NCBI GenBank assembly: GCA_045600105.1
Contig: JAZRXG010000022.1
Coordinates: 1-63,526 of the forward strand
Length of the DNA: 63,526 nucleotides
Direction: 5' to 3'
Source: UBA1206 sp045600105
GTDB taxonomy: Bacteria > Bacillota > Clostridia > Oscillospirales > CAG-382
The notes under the pieces are model-generated. The model was not told the DNA's origin, ran no database searches, and worked only from the letters and a program-made list of their open reading frames with translations. This document shows, in pieces, positions 25,038 through 33,763 of this stretch; position 1 is the stretch's first letter; the number at the start of each line of letters is the position of its first letter. The translations under genes and the position numbers were made by a program.

Positions 25038-26171
25038 TCATACCTGAACGAATTTTCCGACGAAGAACGGGAGGGTCGAATGTCCGGCAAGGTTTCTGCC
25101 GTCGCGTATGACCGCGTTCTTGTCCGTGATGACCGAGTCAAGCGTCACGTTGTCACCGACGATGGTGTCCTGCATGAGGATGCAGTTCTTGACGTGAGAA
25201 TTCTTGCCTATTCTTACTCCGCGGAAGAGGATGGAGTTTTCGACGCTGCCGTTGAGCACGCAGCCGTCGGCGATAAGCGAGTTTTTGACGTTGGCGCCCG
25301 CGGCGTAGACCGTGGGAGGCGAGTTCTTTATCTTGGTGAGTATGGGTCTGCCGTCGGCGGTGAAGACCTCGTGTCTTACGTCCTCGTTGAGCAGGTCCAT
25401 ATTGCACATATAATAAGACTGCATGGAATTGATGGTGGCGAAATAGCCGTCGTGTCTGAAAGCCCTCACTCTGCGGCCGGCTATGTAGCTCGGGAGCACG
25501 TCGACGGTGAAGGAGCTGTAATTGCGTGCGCTCGACTCGAGCAGGATGCTTTCGAGTAATGTGCGCTTCATGACCATTACGCTGGTGGATACGTCCTTGT
25601 ATCCGCCGCCCTTGCCGACGTATTCGCTGATGGCGGTCACACAGCCGTTTTCGTCGCTTTCGACGATGGTGGTGTCGCCCGCGGAGCTCCCGACAAGATA
25701 CGTGCGCTTGATCATCATGGTGATATCTGCCTGAGACTCGATGTGCTCGTCGATCATCTTGGCAAGGTCAAGGTTGCAGATTATGTCGCAGTCGCTGATT
25801 ATGACGTAGTCTTCGGTGCAGTCGCTGATATAGTCCGAAATGTTCTTGAGCGCTTCAAGACGGGTGGAATGCACGAAGCTCTGAGGGCTGCCGAACGCGG
25901 TGACGTAAGGCGGAAGAATGTCAACGCCGCCGGCACGTCTCGCAAGGTCCCAGGATTTGCCCGAGCCTATGTGGCCGATGAGCGACTGATAGTTGTAGTT
26001 GGTGATGACGCCGACGTGGGTAAGGCCCGCATTTACCATGTTGGAAAGTGTGAAGTCGATGAGACGGTAACGGCTTCCGAAAGGTACGGACGCCATGGTG
26101 CGGATCTTGGTAAGCTCGGGTATGCTTCTGTCATGTATGTTGGAAAATATGATTCCTACGACTGTTGCCAT
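25038..26171 (-). CDS. glgD: GlgD, non-catalytic/regulatory subunit of ADP-glucose pyrophosphorylase
   Basis: About 377 residues of nucleotidyltransferase plus left-handed beta-helix. The N-terminus VVGIIFSNIHDRSIPELTK lacks the GGxGxRL signature found in GlgC, as expected for GlgD, which in Firmicutes pairs with GlgC and boosts its activity. Start ATG 26171 has GGAGG 8 nt upstream, whereas ATG 26177 would be only 2 nt away. glgC stops 2 nt before. Confidence 0.93.
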   Translation of the reverse strand: MATVVGIIFSNIHDRSIPELTKIRTMASVPFGSRYRLIDFTLSNMVNAGLTHVGVITNYNYQSLIGHIGSGKSWDLARRAGGVDILPPYVTAFGSPQSFVHSTRLEALKNISDYISDCTEDYVIISDCDIICNLDLAKMIDEHIESQADITMMIKRTYLVGSSAGDTTIVESDENGCVTAISEYVGKGGGYKDVSTSVMVMKRTLLESILLESSARNYSSFTVDVLPSYIAGRRVRAFRHDGYFATINSMQSYYMCNMDLLNEDVRHEVFTADGRPILTKIKNSPPTVYAAGANVKNSLIADGCVLNGSVENSILFRGVRIGKNSHVKNCILMQDTIVGDNVTLDSVITDKNAVIRDGRNLAGHSTLPFFVGKFVQV

Positions 26172-26173
26172 GA

Positions 26174-27388
26174 TCATTTCCTCCCTTCGGCGAGTTCGTC
26201 AAGAAAACTCTGGTTTACGTTTGCGTTATCGGGGATGACGGAATGAGCCGGAATATCAAGCTCGCCGCCGACGAGGGTGATGCCCGCGGCTTCTCCCTTC
26301 TTTTTGCCGACCTTCGCGCCTTCGCCGACGACGGTATCGAAGTCGATGAGCGAATAGTCGACGGTGGCGTTTTTGCCGATGACGACGCCGCCGAAGATGA
26401 CGCTGTCACGCACGATGGCGCCGCGTTCCACTCTGACGCCGCCCGAAAGGACCGAGTTTTCGACCGTGCCGTAGATCTCGCAGCCTTCGGTGACGATGGA
26501 ATTGTTGACTATTGCGTTCGAGCCGAGATAATGAGGCGGCTCGCCGTAATTTCTCGAGAATATCCTCCACGAACTGTCGTTGAGGTCAAAGGTGGGCTTG
26601 TCGCCGAGAAGGTCCATGTTGGATTCCCAGAGAGAATCGATGGTCCCCACGTCCTTCCAGTAACCGGAGAACGGATAAGCGAAGAGTCTTTCGCCGTCGG
26701 CAAGAGCCTTGGGGATGATGTTTTTGCCGAAATCGTTTTCGCTCTCGGGATTTTCTTCGTCTTCCTCGAGATATTTGATGAGTTTTTCGGTGGTGAAGAT
26801 ATATACGCCCATGCTCGCGGTGGTGGAATCGGTCTGCTTGGGCTTTTCTTCGAATTTGAATATTTTGCCGTTTTCATCGGCAGACATTATGCCGAATCTG
26901 CTCGTTTCTTCCTTGGGAACATTGATGACGGCGATGGTGCAGTCGGCTTCGTTCTTTTTGTGGAAATTGAGCATTGCCTTGTAGTCCATCTTGTAGATGT
27001 GGTCGCCCGAAAGGATGAGCACGTATTCGGGGCTGTATCTCTTGATGAATCTGAGGTTCTGATATATGGCGTTGGCGGTGCCGGTATACCAGTCGGAATG
27101 TTTCATTGCCTGATAAGGAGGAAGCACCATGATACCGCCCCAGCTTCGGTCAAGGTCCCACGGTCTGCCGTCTCCTATGTATTCGTTGAGCATGAGAGGC
27201 TGATACTGGGTAAGAACGCCGACGGTATCGATGCCGGAGTTGACGCAGTTTGACAGAGGAAAATCAATGATCTTATACTTGCCTCCGAAAGATACTGCGG
27301 GTTTTGCGGTTTTTTCGGTGAGCAGACGAAGACGGCTTCCCTGACCACCGGCAAGAAGCATTGCGACACATTCTTTTTTCTTGTTCAT
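26174..27388 (-). CDS. glgC: glucose-1-phosphate adenylyltransferase, catalytic subunit
   Basis: 404 residues. AMLLAGGQGSRLRLLTEKTAKPAV is the nucleotide-binding loop, followed by GTANAIYQN and LILSGDHIYKMDY, and a C-terminal hexapeptide beta-helix. Converts glucose-1-phosphate and ATP to ADP-glucose, the committed step of glycogen synthesis. AAGGAAG precedes ATG 27388. Forms a pair with GlgD immediately downstream. Confidence 0.97.
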   Translation of the reverse strand: MNKKKECVAMLLAGGQGSRLRLLTEKTAKPAVSFGGKYKIIDFPLSNCVNSGIDTVGVLTQYQPLMLNEYIGDGRPWDLDRSWGGIMVLPPYQAMKHSDWYTGTANAIYQNLRFIKRYSPEYVLILSGDHIYKMDYKAMLNFHKKNEADCTIAVINVPKEETSRFGIMSADENGKIFKFEEKPKQTDSTTASMGVYIFTTEKLIKYLEEDEENPESENDFGKNIIPKALADGERLFAYPFSGYWKDVGTIDSLWESNMDLLGDKPTFDLNDSSWRIFSRNYGEPPHYLGSNAIVNNSIVTEGCEIYGTVENSVLSGGVRVERGAIVRDSVIFGGVVIGKNATVDYSLIDFDTVVGEGAKVGKKKGEAAGITLVGGELDIPAHSVIPDNANVNQSFLDELAEGRK

Positions 27389-27425
27389 ACTGTCACTTCC
27401 TTAATAAGTAGTTAAAAGTATATGG

Positions 27426-29291
27426 TTATTTGGTTTTTTTCGTTTTGCGGAAGAAGCAGGCGGAAAGCGGCGGAAGTTCTGTCGTGAGAACATAACCGTT
27501 TTCGCTCTTCTTTGCCCTGAGGGCTTTGGGGTTGGAGCCGGGCTCACTTGCGAAGACCTCGCGGTACCAGCCCGCTTCCTTGACGGGGACGGGATAGATG
27601 CCGCGGTGTACGGGAGAAAAGTTGAACGCGCAGATGAGTCTGCTGCCGTCGTTCGCAGCTCTCTCGAAAAGATAGACGCTGTCGTTGGTGCGGTTGGCGT
27701 CGATCCACTCGAAGCCGTAGTAGTCGCTGTCGCGCTCCCAGAGTTCGGGAGACGCAAGATAGAACCTGTTGAGCGAACGGACGTAATCGCGCAGTTCGGA
27801 ATGGAGCGGATAATCGAGCATGAACCATTCGAGCTGCGTTTCGTAGTCCCACTCGCGGAACTGACCGAATTCCGAGCCCATGAAGAGCAGTTTCTTTCCG
27901 GGGTGTGCGTACATCCAGCCCAGATAGGCGCGGAGCGACGCGAATTTCTGCTCGTAGGATCCGAACATCTTGTCGATGAGCGACTTTTTGCCGTGTACCA
28001 CCTCGTCGTGCGAGATGGGCAGCACGTAGCTTTCGGAATAGGCGTAGGACGTCGAGAACGTCATTTTGTGATGGCTGCCGGGTCTGAAATATGTGTCGGT
28101 CTGCATATACGACAGCGTGTCGTTCATCCAGCCCATGTTCCATTTCATATTGAAGCCGAGACCGTGACGCTTCGTAACGTTGGGGAACGCGGTGGATTCC
28201 TCGGCGATCATGAGCACGTCGGGAAATCTCTCCTTGACCGTTTTGTTGAGCAGCTCGAAGAACGAGACCGATTCGCGGCTGATGTTGCTGCCGTCCGGGT
28301 TCGGGTTCCATTCGCCGGGTTTTCTGTCGTAATCGAGATAAAGCATGGACGCGACGGCGTCAACGCGCAGCCCGTCTATATGGTACTCCTTGAGCCAGTA
28401 GACCGCGTTCGAGATGAGGAACGACCTTACCTCGGTGCGTCCCACGTCGAAGCATCTCGTGCCCCACGATTTATGCTCCATTCTGTCGGCACCCTGATAT
28501 TCGTAAAGCGGCGAGCCGTCGAATTCGTAAAGTCCGTGAGCGTCCTTGGGAAAATGCGAAGGCACCCAGTCGAGGATGACGCCGATGCCCTTCTGATGGA
28601 AAATATCGACGAATTCCATGAATTCCTTCGGGCTGCCGAAACGCGAGGTCGGCGCGTAGTAGCCGCAGATCTGATATCCCCACGAGCCGTCGAAGGGATG
28701 CTCGGCAATGGGCATTATCTCTATATGCGTATATCCCATATCCGATACATATTCCGAAAGCTCGTCCGCGAGCTCGCGGTAGGTGAGATAGCTGCCGTCT
28801 TCGTGCTTCTTCCACGAGCCGAGATGGACTTCGTATATATTCACGGGGACGGACGGCGAACGGTCCATATAGAGCTCGTCCTTCCACGCTTTTCTTTTTT
28901 CAAGGTATTTTTCGTCGTGCCAGTCGTAGCCGCCGATGTCGCAAAGCAGCGACGCGGTGTTGATCTTGGTCTCGGACCAGAACGCGTACGGGTCGGATTT
29001 GAAAAAGCTTCTGTCACCGCGGAAAATGAGATATTTATATCTTCCGCCTATCGGTATGAGGTCTTTTTTCACCGCTGCCGCCCAGATGCCGCCTTCGGTG
29101 ATGCGTTCGAGAGGCAGGTCGCTTCCCCAACCGTTGAAATCGCCCGCAAGGCACACGGCGTCGGCGTTCGGCGCCCACGTACGGAATATTATTTCGTCAC
29201 CCGAAATATGAGAGCCGAGGTATTCATAAGCGGCACAGCTCGTACCCTGATGAAAATAGTATTCTGCGTATGTATTCTTCAATTCCGCCAT
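27426..29291 (-). CDS. glgB: 1,4-alpha-glucan branching enzyme
   Basis: 621 residues: N-terminal CBM48 (~20-115), then the GH13_9 barrel with DWVPSHFPKDAHGL, GLRVDAVASMLYLDY (nucleophile Asp), AEESTAFP (Glu) and LPISHDEVVHGK. Transfers alpha-1,4 segments to make alpha-1,6 branches. First gene of the glycogen operon; AGGAG precedes ATG 29291. Confidence 0.97.
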   Translation of the reverse strand: MAELKNTYAEYYFHQGTSCAAYEYLGSHISGDEIIFRTWAPNADAVCLAGDFNGWGSDLPLERITEGGIWAAAVKKDLIPIGGRYKYLIFRGDRSFFKSDPYAFWSETKINTASLLCDIGGYDWHDEKYLEKRKAWKDELYMDRSPSVPVNIYEVHLGSWKKHEDGSYLTYRELADELSEYVSDMGYTHIEIMPIAEHPFDGSWGYQICGYYAPTSRFGSPKEFMEFVDIFHQKGIGVILDWVPSHFPKDAHGLYEFDGSPLYEYQGADRMEHKSWGTRCFDVGRTEVRSFLISNAVYWLKEYHIDGLRVDAVASMLYLDYDRKPGEWNPNPDGSNISRESVSFFELLNKTVKERFPDVLMIAEESTAFPNVTKRHGLGFNMKWNMGWMNDTLSYMQTDTYFRPGSHHKMTFSTSYAYSESYVLPISHDEVVHGKKSLIDKMFGSYEQKFASLRAYLGWMYAHPGKKLLFMGSEFGQFREWDYETQLEWFMLDYPLHSELRDYVRSLNRFYLASPELWERDSDYYGFEWIDANRTNDSVYLFERAANDGSRLICAFNFSPVHRGIYPVPVKEAGWYREVFASEPGSNPKALRAKKSENGYVLTTELPPLSACFFRKTKKTK

Positions 29292-29314
29292 TATTTATAT
29301 CACTCCTAATATAA

Positions 29315-29343
29315 ATAATATACTTACCAAATGGAAAAATCAA
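29315..29343 (-). promoter_or_regulatory. promoter of the glycogen operon
   Basis: Minus strand TTGATT (29343-29338), 17-nt spacer, TATTAT (29320-29315). No catabolite (cre) site is obvious around it. Confidence 0.75.
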
Positions 29344-29368
29344 GCAATTTTTCCAAGACGGACAAAAA

Positions 29369-29396
29369 GCGCGGACATTTTTTCAAACGTCCGCGC
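29369..29396 (-). terminator. terminator of the WG-like surface protein gene
   Basis: Stem GCGCGGAC/GTCCGCGC (29369-29376 with 29389-29396), followed on the minus strand by TTTTTG. Confidence 0.85.
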
Positions 29397-29432
29397 AAAT
29401 ACATAGTTCAGAAATGTTGTGTTAATATTAAG

Positions 29433-30905
29433 TTAATTTTCGTCCGCTTCTTCGGATGTCCCGGACACGTCCGATGCTTCTTCGGAAACGTCGCCGGAGG
29501 TATCTTCTTCCGACGTTTCGCCGCTCGTTTCCGGCTCTTCCTCGTGGATGTAAAGCTTGTTGAAGAAGGTCCAGCCGTGCTCTTCGTCGTAAGCGGCGAT
29601 GACGCCGCCGGAGCAGTTGAGTATCCTGTCGAAGACGGGTTCGATCGCGTAGTCGCCGGTCGTGGTTATGACGCCGTATCTGCCGTTGGTCTTTACGACG
29701 GCGAGCCCCTCAAGGAACGGAAGCGCCTCCTCGTACATCGGGTCGGTGATCCAGTTGAGCGACGTGGTGGCGTAGCCGAAAACGCCCTTCTTTTCAAGCA
29801 GCATTATTCCGTCGGAGTACGCTTTGAGGTCAAAGTCGGGGATGCGTTTGAGCAGTTTTCCGAGCGGATCGATGAGGCGCTCCTCAAACGTGCCGTCGTC
29901 GCGCAGATTCTTTACGCGGGTGTAGCCGTCGCAGAAATAGAAATATCCGATAGCGTCAAGGCTTCTGTCATCGGGCGGATAAAAGCCGACCGCGACGGTG
30001 TTGTCGGTCTGCCCTTCACGCGGGCCGACCGTGATGCGGTTGAATTTCGAGCCGTAGAATTCGAGATACTGCACGCCCTGACGGGTTATGAGCGTCGCGC
30101 CCGTGCCCTTGGCTTCCCCGTTGTCGAGGAAAGGATAGAACGCGAAAACCTCTTCAAAATCGTAGTAGCAGTAAGTCCGCTCGAATTCGGTGCCCACAAA
30201 GGCGCGGTAGCCGTATTTGCCCATCGACTTGCTGTAAACGCGCTTGGCGTCGTCGGTCTGTTCGCAGAGATAGACGGGAACGTCGAAATCAAAGCCGAGC
30301 TTGTCGAGATGTTCGTCAAAGTCGGTCGGGATCAGCTCGTCGTTCTCGTTCACGAAAAACATTTCGCCGGTCTCTTCGTTTTTGAATATCGGCATCATCT
30401 CGCTGTCGCGGAGCCCCGTGAACGTAAGACCCGCCACGAGTCCGGTGATATCGCGGAAGCGCGAGTCGAACACGCGTCCGTCGGGAAGGAAGGTGAACCC
30501 CATTCTGACGCTGACCTCGTCGGGACCGAGAGCTCTGATATCGGAAGGCACGTCGTTGATGACGAGCTCCTGCGTTGTTTCGTCGTATCTGTGCTCGGAA
30601 ACGTCGGTCGGCGAACCGCTCACCACCGTTTTGAACGAAGAGAGATAATCGGTTTCCCCGCTTTCCTCGCCCGATTCCTCGGACGTCTCGGACGAAACGT
30701 CGGACGACGCTTCCTCGGCGGACTTGTCGGATTCCGAAACGCCGCCGCTGCTTTCCGCGGCGGGTATCACGCTGTAGTCAACGTCATCCTCGGGAAGGAG
30801 CGGGAGCGAGCGTGAGGAAGCGAGATATATTATGCCTGCGGTGATACCGCACATCAAGGCGATCGCCAAAAGGCGTGAGCCGATTTTGAGAAGCCATCTG
30901 AACAT
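29433..30905 (-). CDS. membrane-anchored WG-repeat-like protein with Ser/Glu-rich ends
   Basis: 490 residues. An N-terminal transmembrane helix (~10-30) is followed by an acidic Ser/Glu linker (~45-90), a beta-rich extracellular domain, and near the C-terminus repeats of the WG type (FLEGLAVVKTNGRYGVITT, IEPVFDRILNC, EEHGWTFFNK). A second Ser/Glu/Thr-rich tail closes the protein. WG repeats are found in surface and regulatory proteins without an assigned activity. AAAGGAAAG precedes ATG 30905, and a good promoter lies at 30966-30994. Monocistronic. Confidence 0.75.
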   Translation of the reverse strand: MFRWLLKIGSRLLAIALMCGITAGIIYLASSRSLPLLPEDDVDYSVIPAAESSGGVSESDKSAEEASSDVSSETSEESGEESGETDYLSSFKTVVSGSPTDVSEHRYDETTQELVINDVPSDIRALGPDEVSVRMGFTFLPDGRVFDSRFRDITGLVAGLTFTGLRDSEMMPIFKNEETGEMFFVNENDELIPTDFDEHLDKLGFDFDVPVYLCEQTDDAKRVYSKSMGKYGYRAFVGTEFERTYCYYDFEEVFAFYPFLDNGEAKGTGATLITRQGVQYLEFYGSKFNRITVGPREGQTDNTVAVGFYPPDDRSLDAIGYFYFCDGYTRVKNLRDDGTFEERLIDPLGKLLKRIPDFDLKAYSDGIMLLEKKGVFGYATTSLNWITDPMYEEALPFLEGLAVVKTNGRYGVITTTGDYAIEPVFDRILNCSGGVIAAYDEEHGWTFFNKLYIHEEEPETSGETSEEDTSGDVSEEASDVSGTSEEADEN

Positions 30906-30965
30906 CGCGGGTCTTTCCTTTCGTTTTATATGAAGCCATTGCCGAACGCATTTTCAGCCGTATAT

Positions 30966-30994
30966 ATAATATCACATCGTTTTTATTATATCAA
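30966..30994 (-). promoter_or_regulatory. promoter of the WG-like protein gene
   Basis: Minus strand TTGATA (30994-30989), 17-nt spacer, TATTAT (30971-30966). Confidence 0.75.
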
Positions 30995-31040
30995 TAGAAT
31001 AAATGTTAATAAAATCACTAAAAATAATCTCGAAAAACTA

Positions 31041-31069
31041 TTTACAAAAAGGAAAAAGCGTGATATAAT
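31041..31069 (+). promoter_or_regulatory. promoter of rpsO(-pnp)
   Basis: TTTACA (31041-31046), 17-nt spacer, TATAAT (31064-31069). Transcript start near 31076. Confidence 0.88.
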
Positions 31070-31075
31070 ACGAAA

Positions 31076-31160
31076 CGGTGCGCAAGTACCGAGGGTATCA
31101 CTCAGTCGCACGGTCCTCCACCGTCGGCCTGGTCTTACCGAAAATATTATAAAAGGAGGA
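31076..31160 (+). promoter_or_regulatory. structured rpsO leader with anti-Shine-Dalgarno loop
   Basis: The 5'-UTR folds into small stems: GTGCG/CGCAC (31078-31082 with 31107-31111) enclosing TACC/GGTA (31087-31090 with 31094-31097), and ACGGT/ACCGT (31110-31114 with 31120-31124) whose 5-nt loop is exactly CCTCC (31115-31119). That loop is the complement of the rpsO Shine-Dalgarno GGAGG (31155-31159), so a pseudoknot could hide the ribosome site. S15 proteins of several bacteria autoregulate through such leaders. Confidence 0.65.
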
Positions 31161-31167
31161 AAAGCAC

Positions 31168-31434
31168 ATGCTTACAGCCGAGATCAAAAAACAGATCATC
31201 GAAGAGTACGCCATCCGCGAAGGTGACACCGGTTCGCCCGAGGTTCAGATCGCCATCCTTACTTACAGGATCAACGAACTCACCGAACACCTCAAACGCA
31301 ACCCCAAGGACAACCACTCCCGCAGAGGTATGCTTCAGATGGTAAGCAAGAGAAGACAGTTCCTTGCTTATCTGACCAAAGTCGACATCGAACGTTACCG
31401 TTCCATCATCGACCGTCTCAAGATCAGAAAGTGA
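31168..31434 (+). CDS. rpsO: 30S ribosomal protein S15
   Basis: 88 residues, standard length, with the conserved EGDTGSPEVQIAILTYRINELTEHL and KDNHSRRGMLQMVSKRRQFLAYL segments that bind the 16S rRNA three-way junction. GGAGG lies 8 nt before ATG 31168. Precedes pnp, the classic rpsO-pnp order. Confidence 0.98.
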   Translation: MLTAEIKKQIIEEYAIREGDTGSPEVQIAILTYRINELTEHLKRNPKDNHSRRGMLQMVSKRRQFLAYLTKVDIERYRSIIDRLKIRK

Positions 31435-31441
31435 TCGGAAA

Positions 31442-31466
31442 AGGGCTGCTGCAAAACGGCAGCCCT
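31442..31466 (+). terminator. terminator-like hairpin after rpsO
   Basis: AGGGCTGC/GCAGCCCT (31442-31449 with 31459-31466) followed by GCTTTTC, a weak T-run; probably partial, letting some transcripts reach pnp. Confidence 0.65.
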
Positions 31467-31507
31467 GCTTTTCGTACCCAAGGCATCGGGGAAGAGCGGT
31501 TTAGCAG

Positions 31508-31546
31508 TTAAATATGGCGTAAACGCTTTTTTTACGGCGTATTTAA
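31508..31546 (+). other. long hairpin in the pnp leader
   Basis: 16-position stem (31508-31523 with 31531-31546) with one G-U pair and one mismatch, 7-nt loop. Sits between rpsO and the pnp start. In E. coli the pnp leader hairpin is cut by RNase III in pnp autoregulation; this one could play that part. Confidence 0.6.
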
Positions 31547-31606
31547 GTGTTAAACCATACTTCTTCCTCGAAAGTAAATACAAAAACAAGAAAGGAAGAA
31601 ACAAAA

Positions 31607-33706
31607 ATGTTTGAAAACGCAAAAACATTCACGTACACACTTGCCGGACGTCCTCTCGTTATCGAGACCGGCAAACTCAGCCAGCTTTCCAACGGCTCCT
31701 GCCTCGTCCGTTACGGCGACACCGTCATCCTCGCCAACGCGACCGCATCCGCCGCTCCCCGTGACGGAATAGATTTCCTTCCCCTTTCCGTCGATTTTGA
31801 AGAACGCCTCTACGCGGTAGGCAAGATCCCCGGCAGCTTCCTCAAGAGAGAAGGCCGCCCCAGCGAAAAAGCCATACTCGCAAGCCGTGTCATCGACAGA
31901 CCCATCCGTCCTCTCTTCCCGAAGGACCTCAGAAACGACGTTGTTCTTTCTCTCATGGTCATGTCCGTTGACCCCGACAACTCCCCCGAGATCGCAGCCA
32001 TGATCGGCGCCTCCATCGCCCTTTCCATTTCGGATATTCCCTGGAACGGACCTATCGGCGGCGTTTTCGTAGGTCTCGTTGACGGCAGGATCGTCATCAA
32101 CCCCACCGCCGAACAGAGAGCAAAGTCCGAGCTCGAGCTCACCGTTGCGGCGTCAAAGGAAAAAGTCGTCATGATCGAAGCAGGCGCCAAGGAAGTCGAC
32201 GACGACACCATGTACGAAGCTATTATGAAGGCTCACGAAGAGATCAAGCCTCTCGTTGACTTCATCAACTCCATCAAAGCCGAGATCGGCAAGCCCAAGT
32301 TCGACTATCCTTCCTGCGAGATCGATCACGATATGTTCGACAAGATCGAAGCCCTCGTAGGCGAAGAAGTCAAAGTCGCTCTTGACACCGATGACAAGAA
32401 GATCCGCGACGCCAACCTCAAGCCCATCTATGAAAAGGTTTTCGCTGCTCTTGAAGAAGAATATCCCGATTCCGTTCCTCAGATCAACGAATGTATGTAT
32501 AAGCTCCAGAAGAAGATCGTCCGCACCTGGCTCAAGGAAGACCGCCGCAGAGTCGACGGCAGAAAGATGGACGAGATCCGTCCTCTCGCGGCAGAAGTCG
32601 GTCTCCTTCCCAGAACTCACGGCTCCGCAGTGTTCACCAGAGGTCAGACTCAGGTCGTCACCGTTGCCACCCTCGCGGCTCTGCGCGAAGCTCAGCTCCT
32701 CGACGGCATCGATCAGGAAGACACCAAGAGATATATGCACCACTACAACATGCCCGGCTACTCCGTAGGCGAAGCCAAGGCAGTCCGTTCTCCCGGCAGA
32801 CGTGAGATCGGTCACGGTGCTCTCGCGGAACGCGCTCTCGAGCCCGTAGTTCCCTCCGAAGCCGAATTCCCCTACGCCATCCGTCTCGTTTCCGAGGTAG
32901 TTTCCTCCAACGGTTCCACTTCTCAGGCTTCCGTTTGCGGTTCCACCCTCGCTCTTATGGACGCGGGCGTTCCCATCTCCGCTCCCGTTGCGGGTATCTC
33001 CTGCGGTCTTATCACCGATGACGACGGCACCTGGGCTACCATGATCGATATCCAGGGTCTCGAAGACTTCTTCGGCGACATGGACTTCAAGGTAGCAGGC
33101 ACCAAGAAAGGCATCACCGCCATTCAGATGGACCTCAAGATCGACGGTCTTACCCCCGAGATCATCAAGAACGCTTTCGAAGTCACCAAAAAAGGCCGCT
33201 TCTATATAATCGACAACATCATTCTCCCCTGCATCGCAGAGCCCAGACACGACGTTTCCGAATACGCACCCAAGATGATCTCCACCAAGATCGACCCCGA
33301 GAAGATCAGCGAAGTCATCGGCAAGGGCGGCAAAGTCATTCAGAAGATCTGTGCCGACACCGGTGCTCAGATCGACATCGAAGACGACGGCAGCGTGTTC
33401 ATCGCGGCTGTTGACAAGACCAACGCCTACAAGGCTCTCGACATCATCAACGCCATCGTTATGGATCCCGAACCCGGCGCCATCTACACCGGCAAGGTCA
33501 CGGGCATCATCCCCATCGGCTGCTTCGTGGAATACGCTCCCGGCAAGGAAGGTCTCGTTCACATCTCCAAGCTCGACAAGAAGCGTGTTGAAAAGGTCGA
33601 AGACGTGGTTGCCATCGGCGACACCGTAAAGGTCATGGTCCTCGGCGTCGACAACAAGGGCAGGATCAATCTTTCGAGAAAAGACGCTCTTGAAGTTTAC
33701 GAATAA
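31607..33706 (+). CDS. pnp: polyribonucleotide nucleotidyltransferase (PNPase)
   Basis: 699 residues. Two RNase PH-like domains (FTYTLAGRPLVIETGKL; then RTHGSAVFTRGQTQVVTVATL), a KH domain (KISEVIGKGGKVIQKICADTGAQIDIEDDG, ~555-610) and a C-terminal S1 domain (GAIYTGKVTGIIPIGCFVEYAPGKEGLVHIS, ~620-690). Degrades RNA 3'-5' by phosphorolysis. Start ATG 31607 follows AAAGGAAG; an upstream in-frame ATG at 31547 has no site and lies in the leader hairpin region. Confidence 0.98.
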   Translation: MFENAKTFTYTLAGRPLVIETGKLSQLSNGSCLVRYGDTVILANATASAAPRDGIDFLPLSVDFEERLYAVGKIPGSFLKREGRPSEKAILASRVIDRPIRPLFPKDLRNDVVLSLMVMSVDPDNSPEIAAMIGASIALSISDIPWNGPIGGVFVGLVDGRIVINPTAEQRAKSELELTVAASKEKVVMIEAGAKEVDDDTMYEAIMKAHEEIKPLVDFINSIKAEIGKPKFDYPSCEIDHDMFDKIEALVGEEVKVALDTDDKKIRDANLKPIYEKVFAALEEEYPDSVPQINECMYKLQKKIVRTWLKEDRRRVDGRKMDEIRPLAAEVGLLPRTHGSAVFTRGQTQVVTVATLAALREAQLLDGIDQEDTKRYMHHYNMPGYSVGEAKAVRSPGRREIGHGALAERALEPVVPSEAEFPYAIRLVSEVVSSNGSTSQASVCGSTLALMDAGVPISAPVAGISCGLITDDDGTWATMIDIQGLEDFFGDMDFKVAGTKKGITAIQMDLKIDGLTPEIIKNAFEVTKKGRFYIIDNIILPCIAEPRHDVSEYAPKMISTKIDPEKISEVIGKGGKVIQKICADTGAQIDIEDDGSVFIAAVDKTNAYKALDIINAIVMDPEPGAIYTGKVTGIIPIGCFVEYAPGKEGLVHISKLDKKRVEKVEDVVAIGDTVKVMVLGVDNKGRINLSRKDALEVYE

Positions 33707-33716
33707 AAAATAAACG

Positions 33717-33744
33717 GATCCGCTTGGCAGACGCCAAGCGGATC
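33717..33744. terminator. bidirectional terminator between pnp and the ABC ATPase
   Basis: 12-bp perfect stem (33717-33728 with 33733-33744), 4-nt loop, then TTTGTTTATTT on the plus strand; the minus side also has a T-rich run. Confidence 0.9.
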
Positions 33745-33763
33745 TTTGTTTATTTCGGATATT

